A stretch of 64,000 bases of DNA, from positions 992,001 to 1,056,000 of the forward strand of contig NZ_CP155073.1 of NCBI RefSeq assembly GCF_039621805.1, in the 5' to 3' direction. A program made the translations under genes and the position numbers. The stretch comes from Paraburkholderia sp. PREW-6R (GTDB taxonomy: Bacteria > Pseudomonadota > Gammaproteobacteria > Burkholderiales > Burkholderiaceae). Each line of letters starts with the position of its first letter. Position 1 is the first letter of the stretch. This document shows positions 53,163 to 62,788 of this stretch, in pieces. The notes below the pieces were generated by a model, which did not search any database, was not told the origin of the DNA, and saw only the letters and a list, made by a program, of their open reading frames with translations.

Positions 53163-54029
53163 ATGGCCGCATTCAAACCGCGTCGACCCCGTAACAGTGG
53201 ACCGCTGCCGCGTCCGTTCCGCCGTAACAAGCCCATGGTGACGGAGTCGGCTGTCGACAGCCGGCGTGCGCAGCGCCAGCAGTTTTTGAGAAAGCGCGGC
53301 ATTTATCTGCTGCCCAACGCGTTCACCACGGCGGCGCTGTTCTGCGGCTTTTTTGCCGTCGTGCAAGCCATGAACGTGCGCTTTGAAGTGGCGGCCATTG
53401 CGATCTTCGTCGCGATGGTGCTCGACGGCATGGACGGTCGCGTTGCACGCATGACGCATACGCAAAGCGCGTTCGGCGAGCAGTTCGACAGTCTGTCCGA
53501 CATGGTTTCGTTCGGTGTGGCGCCGGCGCTCGTGATGTACGAGTGGATTCTGAAAGACCTCGGGCGCTGGGGCTGGCTGGCGGCGTTCGTTTACTGTTCC
53601 GGTGCGGCATTGCGGCTCGCGCGTTTTAACACCAACATCGGCGTGGTCGATAAACGCTTCTTCCAGGGCATGCCGAGCCCGGCCGCGGCGGCGCTGATCG
53701 CCGGCTTCGTATGGCTTGCCACTGACAATCGCGTGCCGCTCAAGCTCGTGTGGTTGCCGTGGGTGGCTTTCGTGCTGACCATCTATGCAGGCGTAACGAT
53801 GGTGTCGAACGCGCCGTTCTATAGCGGCAAGGCGCTCGACGTGCGGCATCGCGTGCCGTTCGGTGTGATTCTGCTGGTGGTGGTCGCGTTCGTGCTGGTC
53901 TCGTCCGATCCGCCGCTGATGCTGTTTGGCCTGTTTGTGCTGTACGGCTTGTCGGGCTATGTGTTCTGGGGATACCAGGCGCTGCGCGGCAGGGCAAATC
54001 CGGCGCGTTCGGTGCAACGCGACAGATAA
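53163..54029 (+). CDS. pssA: CDP-diacylglycerol-serine O-phosphatidyltransferase
   Basis: A 288-residue inner-membrane CDP-alcohol phosphatidyltransferase. The catalytic signature spans DGMDGRVARMTHTQSAFG and EQFDSLSDMVSFG, containing D-G-x2-A-R-x8-G-x3-D-x3-D. About eight hydrophobic segments follow. A basic 45-residue N-terminus (KPRRPRNSGPLPRPFRRNK) precedes the first helix. I start at ATG 53163, eight bases after CAGGAGG (53148-53154); TTG 53157 is in frame but too close. It supplies phosphatidylserine to Psd encoded just upstream. Confidence 0.96.
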   Translation: MAAFKPRRPRNSGPLPRPFRRNKPMVTESAVDSRRAQRQQFLRKRGIYLLPNAFTTAALFCGFFAVVQAMNVRFEVAAIAIFVAMVLDGMDGRVARMTHTQSAFGEQFDSLSDMVSFGVAPALVMYEWILKDLGRWGWLAAFVYCSGAALRLARFNTNIGVVDKRFFQGMPSPAAAALIAGFVWLATDNRVPLKLVWLPWVAFVLTIYAGVTMVSNAPFYSGKALDVRHRVPFGVILLVVVAFVLVSSDPPLMLFGLFVLYGLSGYVFWGYQALRGRANPARSVQRDR

Positions 54030-54133
54030 GCGCGTACCGCGCATGCACGTGTGACCTCTGGGTCGGACGCGGCGGTTCGAGCGAAGTGTCAAGCTTGCGT
54101 TGCCGGGGTGGCGGCAGGTTAGCAGGGTGCGTT

Positions 54134-54172
54134 AGCGGTGTAAGTCAGCGGTATAAGTCAGCGGTAGGAGTC
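54134..54172. repeat. 13-bp tandem repeat, three copies
   Basis: AGCGGTGTAAGTC (54134-54146), AGCGGTATAAGTC (54147-54159) and AGCGGTAGGAGTC (54160-54172) stand head to tail between pssA and the terminator. No role is evident. Confidence 0.85.
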
Positions 54173-54220
54173 AGGCGCATCATTCAGCGCCACAGGCGGC
54201 AGCGCGAATCAGCCGCATTA

Positions 54221-54254
54221 AAAAACGGCGGCCTCTTAACAGGCCGCCGTTTTT
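54221..54254 (+). terminator. intrinsic terminator after pssA
   Basis: AAAAACGGCGGCCT (54221-54234) and AGGCCGCCGTTTTT (54241-54254) form a perfect 14-bp stem with a CTTAAC loop and built-in T run. It ends the psd-pssA unit before leuA. Confidence 0.9.
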
Positions 54255-54596
54255 CGTTTCTGGAACGCGGTATCTGCCGGATGTGTGCATTGTCTCAGGC
54301 CCGTCTGGCGGCATGTCGGCGCGAGTGGGGCGTGCGTTGCATGGCGCCTGGAATGTCGTTATAGTCGTTGGATGCATGCCTCACGCCTGCCTCGGGCTGC
54401 ACGTTCAGCTGCGCTTTTACGCGAACCTGCGCGTCGAGAAGCCAGCGCGCCGCATGGCGCTGGCGCGTGCGTCGCGATGACTCCCTTGTCGCTTCGCCAG
54501 CCATAACATCGCGCGAGCGAATGTCGCAAGCGGTGGCGCACCATCACATTCCAATATCCGATCCCCATCATCGAACGACTCCTCAGGAGACCCGAC
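54255..54596 (+). promoter_or_regulatory. leuA upstream region with weak promoter candidate
   Basis: Between the terminator and leuA lie 342 bases. TTGCAT (54337-54342), 17 bases, then TATAGT (54360-54365) is a possible promoter, weak at -35 and good at -10. Short frames here contain no run of leucine codons, so classical leader-peptide attenuation is not supported. The leuA ribosome site is CAGGAG at 54581-54586. Confidence 0.35.
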
Positions 54597-56144
54597 ATGT
54601 CCGACAAACTCATCATATTCGACACTACGTTGCGTGACGGCGAGCAGTCGCCCGGCGCATCGATGACGAAAGAAGAAAAGATCCGCATTGCCAAACAACT
54701 GGAGCGGATGAAAGTGGACGTGATCGAGGCCGGGTTTGCCGCAAGTTCGAATGGCGACTTCGACGCGATCCAGACAATCGCCGGCATGGTCAAGGACAGC
54801 ACGGTTTGCTCGCTCGCCCGCGCGAACGACAAAGACATTCAGCGCGCAGCAGACGCGCTCAAGCCCGCCGATCATTTCCGCATCCACACCTTTATCGCCA
54901 CGTCTCCGCTTCACATGGAAAAGAAGCTGCGCATGACGCCGGATCAGGTGTTCGAGCAGGCGCGGCTCGCAGTGCGTTTCGCGCGCAAGTTCACGGACGA
55001 CGTCGAGTTTTCGCCCGAAGACGGCAGCCGCTCGGACATGGACTTTCTGTGCCGCGTGCTCGAAGCGGTGATCGCCGAAGGCGCGACCACGATCAACATC
55101 GCAGACACCGTCGGCTATGGTGTGCCGGAATTGTATGGTCAGCTCGTCAGGACACTGCGCGAGCGTATTCCGAATTCACACAAGGCCGTGTTTTCGGTGC
55201 ACTGCCATAACGACCTCGGCATGGCAGTGGCCAACTCGCTCGCCGGTGTGCAGATTGGCGGCGCGCGTCAGGTCGAGTGCACGATCAACGGTCTCGGCGA
55301 GCGGGCGGGCAACACGTCGCTCGAAGAAATCGTCATGGCGGTGAAAACCCGCAAGGATTATTTTGGCCTCGAACTCGGCCTCGACACCACGCAAATCGTG
55401 CCGGCCTCGAAGCTCGTGTCGCAGATCACCGGCTTTGTCGTGCAGCCGAACAAGGCGGTGGTCGGCGCGAACGCGTTCGCGCATGCATCCGGCATTCACC
55501 AGGACGGCGTGCTGAAGGCGCGCGACACTTACGAGATCATGCGCGCCGAAGACGTGGGCTGGAGTGCGAACAAGATCGTGCTCGGCAAACTGTCGGGCCG
55601 CAATGCGTTCAAGCAGCGTCTGCAGGAATTAGGCATTGCGTTGGACAGCGAAGCGGAACTGAATACCGCATTCGCGCGCTTCAAGGAACTGGCTGACCGC
55701 AAGTCGGAAATCTTCGACGAGGACATCATCTCGATCGTCACCGAAGAATCCGCCGAAGCGCAGGAGAAGGAGCACTACAAGTTTCTGTCGCTGTCGCAGC
55801 ATTCGGAGACAGGCGAACAGCCGCACGCGAAGATCGTGTTCTCGGTCGAGGGCCAGGAGATTACCGGCGAGGCGCGGGGCAATGGCCCGGTGGACGCCAC
55901 GCTGAATGCAATCGAAACGGAAGTGGGCAGCGGTTCAGAGTTGCTGCTGTACTCGGTGAACGCCATTACCACCGGCACGCAGGCGCAAGGCGAAGTGACC
56001 GTGCGGCTGTCGAAGAGTGGACGCATCGTGAACGGGGTGGGCACCGATCCGGACATCGTCGCCGCTTCTGCGAAGGCGTATATCTCGGCGTTGAACAAGC
56101 TCTATTCGAACGTGAACAAGTTGAATCCGCAGCGTTCGGAGTGA
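54597..56144 (+). CDS. leuA: 2-isopropylmalate synthase
   Basis: A 515-residue enzyme for the first committed step of leucine synthesis: 2-ketoisovalerate + acetyl-CoA to 2-isopropylmalate. The TIM-barrel domain starts [19 protein letters not shown], with [18 protein letters not shown] (metal-binding His-x-His), [13 protein letters not shown] and [14 protein letters not shown]; the C-terminal LeuA dimerisation domain (about 390-515) binds leucine for feedback inhibition. Length matches long bacterial LeuA. A terminator separates it from pssA, so it is its own unit, though it belongs with ilvIHC functionally. Confidence 0.98.
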   Translation: MSDKLIIFDTTLRDGEQSPGASMTKEEKIRIAKQLERMKVDVIEAGFAASSNGDFDAIQTIAGMVKDSTVCSLARANDKDIQRAADALKPADHFRIHTFIATSPLHMEKKLRMTPDQVFEQARLAVRFARKFTDDVEFSPEDGSRSDMDFLCRVLEAVIAEGATTINIADTVGYGVPELYGQLVRTLRERIPNSHKAVFSVHCHNDLGMAVANSLAGVQIGGARQVECTINGLGERAGNTSLEEIVMAVKTRKDYFGLELGLDTTQIVPASKLVSQITGFVVQPNKAVVGANAFAHASGIHQDGVLKARDTYEIMRAEDVGWSANKIVLGKLSGRNAFKQRLQELGIALDSEAELNTAFARFKELADRKSEIFDEDIISIVTEESAEAQEKEHYKFLSLSQHSETGEQPHAKIVFSVEGQEITGEARGNGPVDATLNAIETEVGSGSELLLYSVNAITTGTQAQGEVTVRLSKSGRIVNGVGTDPDIVAASAKAYISALNKLYSNVNKLNPQRSE

Positions 56145-56231
56145 TCGCGCTGGAGTGAGGGGTGTCTACGCGGGCGTGATTCGCGTCTTCCTGCGAGGCG
56201 GTGAGAAAGGCCTGTATCGTTTTCGTGAGCG

Positions 56232-56272
56232 GCGCCCCAGATGCTGGACATCTGTCCAACGGTTTGGGGCGC
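56232..56272 (+). terminator. long imperfect hairpin after leuA
   Basis: GCGCCCCA (56232-56239) pairs with TGGGGCGC (56265-56272); inside is TGGACATCTGTCCA (56245-56258), also self-complementary. It lies 87 bases after leuA and lacks a T tract, so termination is uncertain. Confidence 0.4.
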
Positions 56273-56310
56273 AGTTCAACCAACGCAATTTCTGCATGCG
56301 CGAAAAGAAC

Positions 56311-56334
56311 AAAAAAAGCCGCCAAAGCGGCGGC
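56311..56334 (-). terminator. intrinsic terminator of the minus-strand lipoprotein gene
   Basis: On the minus strand GCCGCC-GCTTT-GGCGGC (56318-56334) is followed by seven T residues (56311-56317). It lies 52 bases after the lipoprotein stop codon. Confidence 0.8.
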
Positions 56335-56385
56335 CTGGTCGGTTCAATGACCGGTCACCGCGTGGCGGCGCACTTGCTCATGTAA

Positions 56386-56934
56386 TCAGAAGAGCCCGCG
56401 GCGATCCGGATCGTGCAGCGGGTCGGGCGTTTTCTGGGTCGTCCGCAGGATGCCCTGTTCGTCGAAGTAAAAGCTATACAGCATGTACCACACGTTGTCT
56501 TCGAGATAGCGGTAGGTCCAGACATCGCGCTTCATCAGCGGGAAATAGGCGGTTTCCTCCGGCCGGCCGAAGTTCACCAGCACGTCGCTTCTCGTCCACT
56601 TGCCAATCTCCGCGCGGTAGAACTCGTTGGGCTGCAGCACCTGACGCACATTGACGATCTTGCCGGACGCGTCGATGTCGGCGGCGGTGGTGGTTTCGCC
56701 CATTGGCTGGGTGGGCCACATCAGTCGCTTGCCGCCGTTCGGCAGATCGTATGTTTCGCGCGGCGGCCCGAGACGCGCGACAATCGTCGACGCGTCCCCG
56801 CCCTGGCTGTATTGTTGCCACGGCTGCGCGCAGCCCGCGAGCGCCAGGGCGCTCAGGCTCAACAGCGCCGCGCGACGCAGGCGCAGAGCCGGCACGCCTG
56901 CCAGGGCCGCCGCGAATGGTTGGCGGTTGAACAT
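56386..56934 (-). CDS. lipoprotein with a SmpA/BamE-like layout
   Basis: A 182-residue predicted outer-membrane lipoprotein. The signal peptide is long (MFNRQPFAAA, then a basic stretch and LLSLSALALAGC), with lipobox LALAGC and lipidated C35. The mature part has two short units of the form V-x-x-L/F-G-R/P-P-x-E-T-Y (STIVARLGPPRETYDLPNGG and SDVLVNFGRPEETAYFPLMK), which look like two copies of the SmpA/BamE-type fold. W/Y-rich strands follow (VWTYRYLEDNVWYMLYSFYF). Start ATG 56934 has GGAGGAATTC directly upstream. It has its own terminator. Function is unknown beyond likely envelope placement. Confidence 0.83.
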   Translation of the reverse strand: MFNRQPFAAALAGVPALRLRRAALLSLSALALAGCAQPWQQYSQGGDASTIVARLGPPRETYDLPNGGKRLMWPTQPMGETTTAADIDASGKIVNVRQVLQPNEFYRAEIGKWTRSDVLVNFGRPEETAYFPLMKRDVWTYRYLEDNVWYMLYSFYFDEQGILRTTQKTPDPLHDPDRRGLF

Positions 56935-57086
56935 GAATTCCTCCGATGGCATGTGATGAGCGGTTTTTATCGTCGAACCGCATTATTTTGACATGCGCTG
57001 CGGCAAAAGATTTGCGTCCGGCGGCGCGACTTGCTTATTCCATCGTGAACGCCCTATTATCCGCGCTTCGACGATTCAGGCAGGGC

Positions 57087-58415
57087 ATGACGATGCGAAT
57101 GTGGCAACGGCGAGCGGCAGCGGCGCTGGCCGCTCTTTCACTGGCGGCAACGGTTCACGCCGCGAGCGGTGCGGCTGCGGTGGCGACTGTCGCGGACACG
57201 TCCGGTGTCGCCGCCGGCAAGCCTGCGGGCGCGCCGATCCAGCTGGCCCTGATCGAGGGCATGTCCGGCCCGTTTGCAAACGCGGGCGCGGCGGTCGAGC
57301 GCAATCTGCGCTTCGGCGTCGAACAGGTCAATGCGCATGGCGGCGTGAAACTGGCGGACGGCGCGCATCCGTTCGAACTGGTCGTGCTGGACAGCAAGGG
57401 CAGTACTGAAGAGGCGCTCACGCAATTGCGCGCGGCCGCCGACCGTCACATCGGCTACGTCATGCAAGGCAATAGCTCGGCGGTCGCTGCCGCGCTGATC
57501 GGCGCGATCGACAAGCAGAACAGCCGCGAACCCACTAACCGTGAACTGTTTCTCAATTATTCCGCCGACGATCCCGCGCTGACCAATGCCAATTGCAGCT
57601 TCTGGCACTTCCGCTTCGACGCGCACGCCGGCATGCGCATGGACGCGCTCGCAGACGTGATCCAGCGTGACCAGGCTGTCAGGAAAGTGTATCTGCTGAA
57701 TCAGGACTACAGCTTCGGCCACGACGTCAGCAGCCTCGCGCGCTCGGCGCTGGCGTCCAGACGCCCGGACATCGCGGTGGTTGGCGATGAGTTCCACCCG
57801 ATCGGACGTGTGAAGGATTTCTCACCGTATATCGCGAAGATTCGCGCAAGCGGCGCGGACGCGGTCATTACCGGCAACTGGGGCAACGATCTCACGCTGC
57901 TCGTGAAGGCGGCGCGCGAACAGGGACTCGACACGAAGTTTTACACGTTCTACGGCAACAGCCTCGGCGCGCCCGCCGCGCTGGGCGACGCGGGCGTGAA
58001 GCATGTCGTGGCGGTGGCCGACTGGCATCCGAACGCGGGCAGCGCGGCTTCGGACGCGTGGTACGCGGCGTTCCGCGCGCGCTTCCCGGCGGCGCAGGAC
58101 GACTACCCGGTGCTGCGCATGCCGCTGATGATCGAGACGCTGGCCGCGGCGATGAACCGCGCCGGCAGCGCGGACCCGACAGCCGTCGCGCATGCGCTGG
58201 AGGGCATCCGGTTCGACAATGGCTTTCATGCATCGTGGATGCGTGCCGACGATCATCAGCTGATCCAGCCCCTCTACGTGATGGAGATGGACAAGGCGGG
58301 CACGCCGGGCGTCCATTTCGACAACGAAGGCTCCGGCTATGGGTTTCGTACGGTGCTCGCGCTGCCTGCCGAGCGCACCGTTACGCCGACTGTCTGCCGG
58401 ATGAAGCGGCCCTGA
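57087..58415 (+). CDS. type I periplasmic substrate-binding protein (branched-chain amino acid family)
   Basis: A 442-residue protein with a cleavable signal peptide (residues 1-26, RRAAAALAALSLAATVHA). The mature fold is that of LivJ-type receptors: PIQLALIEGMSGPFANAGAA at strand 1, VVLDSKGSTEEALTQLRAAA, the hinge VYLLNQDYSFGHDV, and DEFHPIGRVKDFSPYIAKIR. No permease or ATPase genes are next to it, so it works with a transporter encoded elsewhere or acts as a sensor. The start at ATG 57087 puts the signal peptide in the right place; the frame is open about 47 codons further upstream. Ligand unknown. Confidence 0.9.
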   Translation: MTMRMWQRRAAAALAALSLAATVHAASGAAAVATVADTSGVAAGKPAGAPIQLALIEGMSGPFANAGAAVERNLRFGVEQVNAHGGVKLADGAHPFELVVLDSKGSTEEALTQLRAAADRHIGYVMQGNSSAVAAALIGAIDKQNSREPTNRELFLNYSADDPALTNANCSFWHFRFDAHAGMRMDALADVIQRDQAVRKVYLLNQDYSFGHDVSSLARSALASRRPDIAVVGDEFHPIGRVKDFSPYIAKIRASGADAVITGNWGNDLTLLVKAAREQGLDTKFYTFYGNSLGAPAALGDAGVKHVVAVADWHPNAGSAASDAWYAAFRARFPAAQDDYPVLRMPLMIETLAAAMNRAGSADPTAVAHALEGIRFDNGFHASWMRADDHQLIQPLYVMEMDKAGTPGVHFDNEGSGYGFRTVLALPAERTVTPTVCRMKRP

Positions 58416-58487
58416 GCACAGGCTGGCCGCGGGACGCCTGACGCAGCGTCCGCCCGGCACGTACGGGTTCGCGGCGGGATGCGGCTG

Positions 58488-58496
58488 TGCTACAAT
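58488..58496 (+). promoter_or_regulatory. extended -10 promoter of rpsO
   Basis: TGCTACAAT (58488-58496) combines the TGn extension with a 5/6 -10 box; no -35 is evident. Initiation near 58503 gives a leader of about 105 bases to rpsO, long enough for the S15 autoregulatory fold known in other bacteria, although I could not draw a matching pseudoknot. Confidence 0.5.
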
Positions 58497-58607
58497 ATGC
58501 GTCCCGTTGTAAGGCGGCAGGTGTATTTGCCGAGTCATTGCGCGGGGTTTGATCCACGGCACGGCCTTTCTTCCGTGACCGCCTGTCTAGTTCTCAAGGA
58601 AATCGAC

Positions 58608-58880
58608 ATGTCCGCAGTTGAAACAAGCAAGAAGTCTGAAGTCGTCGCGCAGTTCGCACGCGCAGCCAACGACACCGGCTCCCCCGAAGTTCAGGTCGCG
58701 CTGCTCACGACCCGCATCAACGAACTGACCGTTCACTTCAAGGCACACACGAAAGATCACCACAGCCGCCGCGGTCTGCTGCGCATGGTGAGCCGTCGTC
58801 GTAAGCTGCTCGACTACCTGAAGGGTAAGGACGCAGATCGTTACCGTGCACTGATCGAGAAGCTGGGTCTGCGTAAGTAA
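58608..58880 (+). CDS. rpsO: 30S ribosomal protein S15
   Basis: A 90-residue primary 16S-rRNA-binding protein. [60 protein letters not shown] and the closing [13 protein letters not shown] are near-invariant; H and D residues in KDHHSRRG contact helix 22. AAGGA at 58596-58600 precedes ATG 58608. Its partner pnp follows after a terminator-like hairpin and a 400-base gap, as in many proteobacteria. Confidence 0.98.
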   Translation: MSAVETSKKSEVVAQFARAANDTGSPEVQVALLTTRINELTVHFKAHTKDHHSRRGLLRMVSRRRKLLDYLKGKDADRYRALIEKLGLRK

Positions 58881-58900
58881 TCGGCCGGTCGTTCAGCAAG

Positions 58901-58940
58901 ATGCCTGTGTCAGTTCCGCTGATGCAGGCATTTTGTTTTT
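58901..58940 (+). terminator. intrinsic terminator after rpsO
   Basis: ATGCCTGTGTCAG (58901-58913) pairs with CTGATGCAGGCAT (58919-58931), two wobble pairs included, loop TTCCG, followed by TTTGTTTTT (58932-58940). It may end rpsO mRNA or be read through to pnp. Confidence 0.85.
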
Positions 58941-59204
58941 GCACGGCGCGCTTCATGTGATGCGCGCCGGCTGAAGTCCGCAGCGGCATGCAGGTTCATG
59001 CAGCGGATGGCAGGAAATGCGGCTGCAACCTGAGTCACGAAGCATCGGGCAGCTTGCATCGAAGTCGATAAAAAGCAGTACACAACGCAGTAGAAAAGCA
59101 TCACAGGAAACAAGGCCGGGCTTCAGGGCGGAGCTTTGTGTCATTCCAGCGGTTCGCGCGCGTACGCTATGTAGGGCGTGGTTCTCTGGAATGGCATAAC
59201 ACTA
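58941..59204. other. rpsO-pnp spacer, no gene seen
   Basis: Short frames on both strands here are not protein-like. A pnp promoter is expected; TATGTA at 59168-59173 is the only -10-like box I noticed, with a poor -35. Confidence 0.35.
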
Positions 59205-59273
59205 CTCTTCCCATGCGGCGCCGGTCCTGGCGTTGCCGCGCCGCTTCTGGTCCGCGCGGCGTAACGAAGAGGA
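59205..59273 (+). promoter_or_regulatory. pnp leader hairpin that can hide the ribosome site
   Basis: CTCTTC (59205-59210) is complementary to GAAGAG (59266-59271), which overlaps the pnp ribosome site AGAGGA (59268-59273). Inside, GCGGCG (59215-59220) pairs with CGCCGC (59239-59244). A structured leader is the known site of RNase III and PNPase autoregulation in other bacteria; here the role is inferred. Confidence 0.45.
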
Positions 59274-59279
59274 TAAGCA

Positions 59280-61427
59280 ATGACTATGTTCAATAAGGTC
59301 GTCAAAGAATTTAAGTGGGGACAGCATAACGTTCGCCTGGAAACGGGCGAAATCGCGCGTCAGGCAAGCGGCGCGGTGATCGTCGATGTCGAAGACACCG
59401 TCGTGCTGGCAACTGTCGTCGGCGCCAAGACGGCCAAGCCGGGCCAGGACTTCTTCCCGCTGACCGTCGACTACCTCGAAAAGACCTACGCAGCCGGCAA
59501 GATCCCCGGCGGTTTCTTCCGCCGCGAAGGCCGTCCGTCGGAAGGTGAAACGCTGATTTCGCGCCTGATCGACCGTCCGCTGCGTCCGCTGTTCCCGGAA
59601 GGCTTCTACAACGAAGTCCAGGTCGTGATTCACGTGCTGTCGCTAAACCCCGAAATCCCCGCCGACATTCCCGCGCTGATCGGCGCGTCGGCGGCGCTTG
59701 CCGTGTCCGGTCTGCCGTTTAACGGCCCGGTCGGCGCAGCACGCGTGGCCTACATCAATAACGAATACGTGTTGAACCCGACGCGTCCGCAAATGAAGGA
59801 GTCGGCGCTCGACCTCGTGGTCGCCGGTACCGAACGCGCGGTGCTGATGGTGGAATCGGAAGCGCAACAACTGAGCGAAGAAGTGATGCTCGGCGCCGTG
59901 GTGTTCGGTCACGAACAGATGCAGATCGCGATCGACGCGATCCATGACCTGGTCCGCGAAGGCGGCAAGCCGGAATGGGACTGGCAGCCGGCGGCGAAAA
60001 ACGAGCCGCTGATCGCACGCGTGACCGAACTGGCGCAAGCCGATCTGCTCGCGGCTTACCAGATCCGCGACAAGCAGGCACGCTCGGCCAAGCTGAAGGA
60101 AGTCTACGCAGCCACGTCGGCCCGCCTCGAAGAGGACGCGGCAGCGGGCGGCTCGGTGGCGGCTGACAAGGCAACCGTCGGCAACGTGCTGTTCGACATC
60201 GAAGCGAAGATCGTCCGGACGCAGATCCTGAACGGCGAGCCGCGTATCGACGGCCGCGACACGCGCACGGTGCGCCCGATCGAAATCCGTACCGGCGTGC
60301 TGCCGCGTACGCACGGCTCGGCGCTCTTCACGCGTGGCGAAACGCAAGCCATGGTGATTGCAACCCTGGGCACGAAGGGCGACGAGCAGAACATCGACGC
60401 GCTCGAAGGCGAGTACCGCGAGCGTTTCATGCTCCACTACAACATGCCTCCGTTCGCGACTGGCGAAACGGGTCGCGTCGGATCGCCGAAGCGCCGTGAA
60501 ATCGGTCACGGCCGCCTCGCCAAGCGCGCGCTGGCCGCATGCCTGCCGAGCGCAGACGAATTCGGCTACTCGATTCGCGTCGTATCGGAAATCACGGAGT
60601 CGAACGGTTCTTCGTCGATGGCCTCGGTGTGCGGCGGCTGCCTCGCGCTGATGGACGCCGGCGTGCCGATGAAGGCGCACGTCGCCGGCATCGCGATGGG
60701 CCTGATCCTGGAAGGCAACAAGTTTGCCGTGCTGACCGACATCCTCGGCGACGAAGATCACCTCGGCGACATGGACTTCAAGGTGGCCGGTACGGAGCAC
60801 GGCGTAACCGCCCTCCAGATGGACATCAAGATCCAGGGCATCACCAAGGAAATCATGCAGGTCGCGCTCGCGCAGGCGAAGGAAGGCCGTTTGCATATCC
60901 TCAGCAAGATGAGCTCGGCGGTGTCGGGCGCCAACACGGTGCTGTCGGACTATGCGCCGCGTATGATCACCATCAAGATCAATCCGGAGAAGATCCGCGA
61001 CGTGATCGGCAAGGGTGGTTCGGTGATCCGCGCGCTGACCGAAGAAACCGGCACGACAATCGATATTTCCGACGACGGCGTCGTCACCATCGCAAGCACG
61101 AGCAGCGAAGGGATGGCCGAAGCGAAGAAGCGTATCGAGAACATCACGCTGGAGGTCGAAGTAGGCCAGGTGTATGAAGGCACCGTGCTCAAGCTGCTCG
61201 ATTTCGGCGCGATCGTGAACATTCTGCCGGGCAAGGACGGTCTGCTGCACATTTCCGAAATCGCCAACGAGCGCATCAAGGACATCAACGACTATCTGAA
61301 GGACGGCCAGCAGGTGAAGGTCAAGGTCATCCAGACGGACGAAAAAGGTCGTGTGCGACTGTCGGCGAAGGCGTTGCTGAACGAAGGTTCGAACGGCGCG
61401 CCGCAAGGCGAAACCACGCCGCAGTAA
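59280..61427 (+). CDS. pnp: polyribonucleotide nucleotidyltransferase (PNPase)
   Basis: A 715-residue phosphorolytic 3'-5' exoribonuclease, core of mRNA decay, active as a trimer. Two RNase PH domains (about 1-210 and 310-540) flank a helical domain; the second PH domain carries the active site with [29 protein letters not shown] and [23 protein letters not shown] domain ([19 protein letters not shown], about 555-615) and an S1 domain ([19 protein letters not shown], about 620-690) bind RNA. The ribosome site AGAGGA is in a candidate hairpin. A terminator follows. Confidence 0.98.
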   Translation: MTMFNKVVKEFKWGQHNVRLETGEIARQASGAVIVDVEDTVVLATVVGAKTAKPGQDFFPLTVDYLEKTYAAGKIPGGFFRREGRPSEGETLISRLIDRPLRPLFPEGFYNEVQVVIHVLSLNPEIPADIPALIGASAALAVSGLPFNGPVGAARVAYINNEYVLNPTRPQMKESALDLVVAGTERAVLMVESEAQQLSEEVMLGAVVFGHEQMQIAIDAIHDLVREGGKPEWDWQPAAKNEPLIARVTELAQADLLAAYQIRDKQARSAKLKEVYAATSARLEEDAAAGGSVAADKATVGNVLFDIEAKIVRTQILNGEPRIDGRDTRTVRPIEIRTGVLPRTHGSALFTRGETQAMVIATLGTKGDEQNIDALEGEYRERFMLHYNMPPFATGETGRVGSPKRREIGHGRLAKRALAACLPSADEFGYSIRVVSEITESNGSSSMASVCGGCLALMDAGVPMKAHVAGIAMGLILEGNKFAVLTDILGDEDHLGDMDFKVAGTEHGVTALQMDIKIQGITKEIMQVALAQAKEGRLHILSKMSSAVSGANTVLSDYAPRMITIKINPEKIRDVIGKGGSVIRALTEETGTTIDISDDGVVTIASTSSEGMAEAKKRIENITLEVEVGQVYEGTVLKLLDFGAIVNILPGKDGLLHISEIANERIKDINDYLKDGQQVKVKVIQTDEKGRVRLSAKALLNEGSNGAPQGETTPQ

Positions 61428-61442
61428 TGCGATAGCGTGACG

Positions 61443-61478
61443 ACGGCCGGCAGCGTGAATGCGCGCCGGCCGTTTTTT
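61443..61478 (+). terminator. intrinsic terminator after pnp
   Basis: ACGGCCGGC (61443-61451) and GCCGGCCGT (61465-61473) form a perfect 9-bp stem with a 13-base loop, followed by five T residues (61474-61478). Confidence 0.88.
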
Positions 61479-61620
61479 ATGACGGTCACAGGGTGGATTG
61501 CAGTGCAAACGGGTACTCTGTTTGCTAAAGCAGCGCGTCGTCGCGGTTCGGACGTTTCGCACGCGCAGAAGGCTGCTACTGACTTATGTGCAACGCAATC
61601 CAATCTTGGAGCAGACGCAG

Positions 61621-62643
61621 ATGAAAGCGATCGAAATCACCGAATTCGGGGCGCCGGACGTCCTCAAGCTGGCAGAGCGGCCCATGCCGCAACCGAAGGC
61701 GGGCGAGGTGCTGATCAAGGTGGCAGCGTCCGGCATCAACCGTCCGGATGTGTTCCAGCGCAAAGGCGGGTACGCGCCACCGCCGGGCGCATCGGATTTG
61801 CCGGGGTTGGAGGTGGCGGGGGAAATTGTCGGCGGTACTATCGACGAAAAGAACAATCCGTTCGGTCTGAAAATCGGCGATCGTGTTTGCGCATTGCTCG
61901 CGGGCGGCGGCTACGCGGAGTATGTGGCCGCGCCGCTGCTGCAGTGTCTGCCCGTGCCGAAAGGCTGGACGGACGTGGAGGCAGCGTCGCTGCCGGAAAC
62001 GTTCTTCACCGTGTGGAGCAATGTTTTCGAGCGCGCGCAGCTCGGCAACGGTGAAGGCGCGCCGAACGAAACGCTGCTCGTGCAGGGCGGCTCGAGCGGC
62101 ATCGGCGTGACGGCGATCCAGATTGCACACGCGCTGGGTTTTCGCGTGTTCGCCACCGCAGGGACGGATGAGAAGTGCCGAGCATGCGAGGCGTTGGGCG
62201 CTGAGCGCGCGATCAATTACAAGACTGAGGATTTCGTCGAGGTCATCAAGTCGCTCACGCACGATCGTGGTGTCGACGTAATCCTCGACATGGTGGCAGG
62301 CAGCTATGTCTCGCGCGAACTGACGGCGTTGGCCGATGGCGGCCGCATCGTGGTGATCGCGTTACTGGGCGGTGCGAAGGCGGAATTGAATCTGAATGAC
62401 GTGCTGCGGCGCCGTTTGACGGTGACGGGTTCGACGTTGCGTCCGCGGCCGGTCGAGTTCAAGGCGAACATTGCCGCGCAGTTGAAAGAACGCGTGTGGC
62501 CGCACCTTGAAGATGGTCGGATCAAGCCGGTGATATTTCGCGTGTTTCCTGCCGCGGAGGCTGCCCGGGCGCACGAACTGATGGAAAGCAGCACGCACGT
62601 AGGCAAAATTATGTTGAGTTGGGCGCAGGACGCTTCACACTAG
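61621..62643 (+). CDS. NAD(P)H quinone oxidoreductase, PIG3 type
   Basis: A 340-residue zinc-free medium-chain dehydrogenase/reductase of the PIG3/TIGR02824 group. MKAIEITEFGAPDVLKLAER opens the GroES-like half, with SGINRPDVFQRKGGYAPPPG, a hallmark of the group; the Rossmann half has LLVQGGSSGIGVTAIQIAHA and the ending RVFPAAEAARAHELMESSTH. It reduces quinones with NADPH, probably limiting quinone or aldehyde stress. GGAGC at 61609-61613 precedes ATG 61621; upstream in-frame residues (from 61498) are not family-like. It sits between pnp and tpiA, a common order in Burkholderiales. It is distinct from the quinone reductase at 23475. Confidence 0.93.
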   Translation: MKAIEITEFGAPDVLKLAERPMPQPKAGEVLIKVAASGINRPDVFQRKGGYAPPPGASDLPGLEVAGEIVGGTIDEKNNPFGLKIGDRVCALLAGGGYAEYVAAPLLQCLPVPKGWTDVEAASLPETFFTVWSNVFERAQLGNGEGAPNETLLVQGGSSGIGVTAIQIAHALGFRVFATAGTDEKCRACEALGAERAINYKTEDFVEVIKSLTHDRGVDVILDMVAGSYVSRELTALADGGRIVVIALLGGAKAELNLNDVLRRRLTVTGSTLRPRPVEFKANIAAQLKERVWPHLEDGRIKPVIFRVFPAAEAARAHELMESSTHVGKIMLSWAQDASH

Positions 62644-62666
62644 CGCGGCCGGTTTGACGGGCCTGT

Positions 62667-62696
62667 TTGACCCGGACCACCCCCACGCAGTAAAAT
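62667..62696 (+). promoter_or_regulatory. sigma-70 promoter of tpiA-secG
   Basis: TTGACC (62667-62672), an 18-base spacer and TAAAAT (62691-62696) match the consensus at 5/6 and 5/6. Initiation near 62703 gives an 86-base leader to tpiA. Confidence 0.65.
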
Positions 62697-62788
62697 TGTG
62701 CGTTTTGCGCGCGCCGCATGAATCCGAGGCGGACTGTAAGCGCAAATTAAGCGCAGCGTAAAGTCCGCCATCTAAAAAAGACGAGACG

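Noticed and set aside
54283-54480. Leader peptide for leuA attenuation
   Set aside because: The short frames lack runs of leucine codons, and no terminator/antiterminator pair was found before leuA.
59643-61562. 639-codon frame antisense to pnp
   Set aside because: Shadow of a highly expressed gene with strong codon bias.
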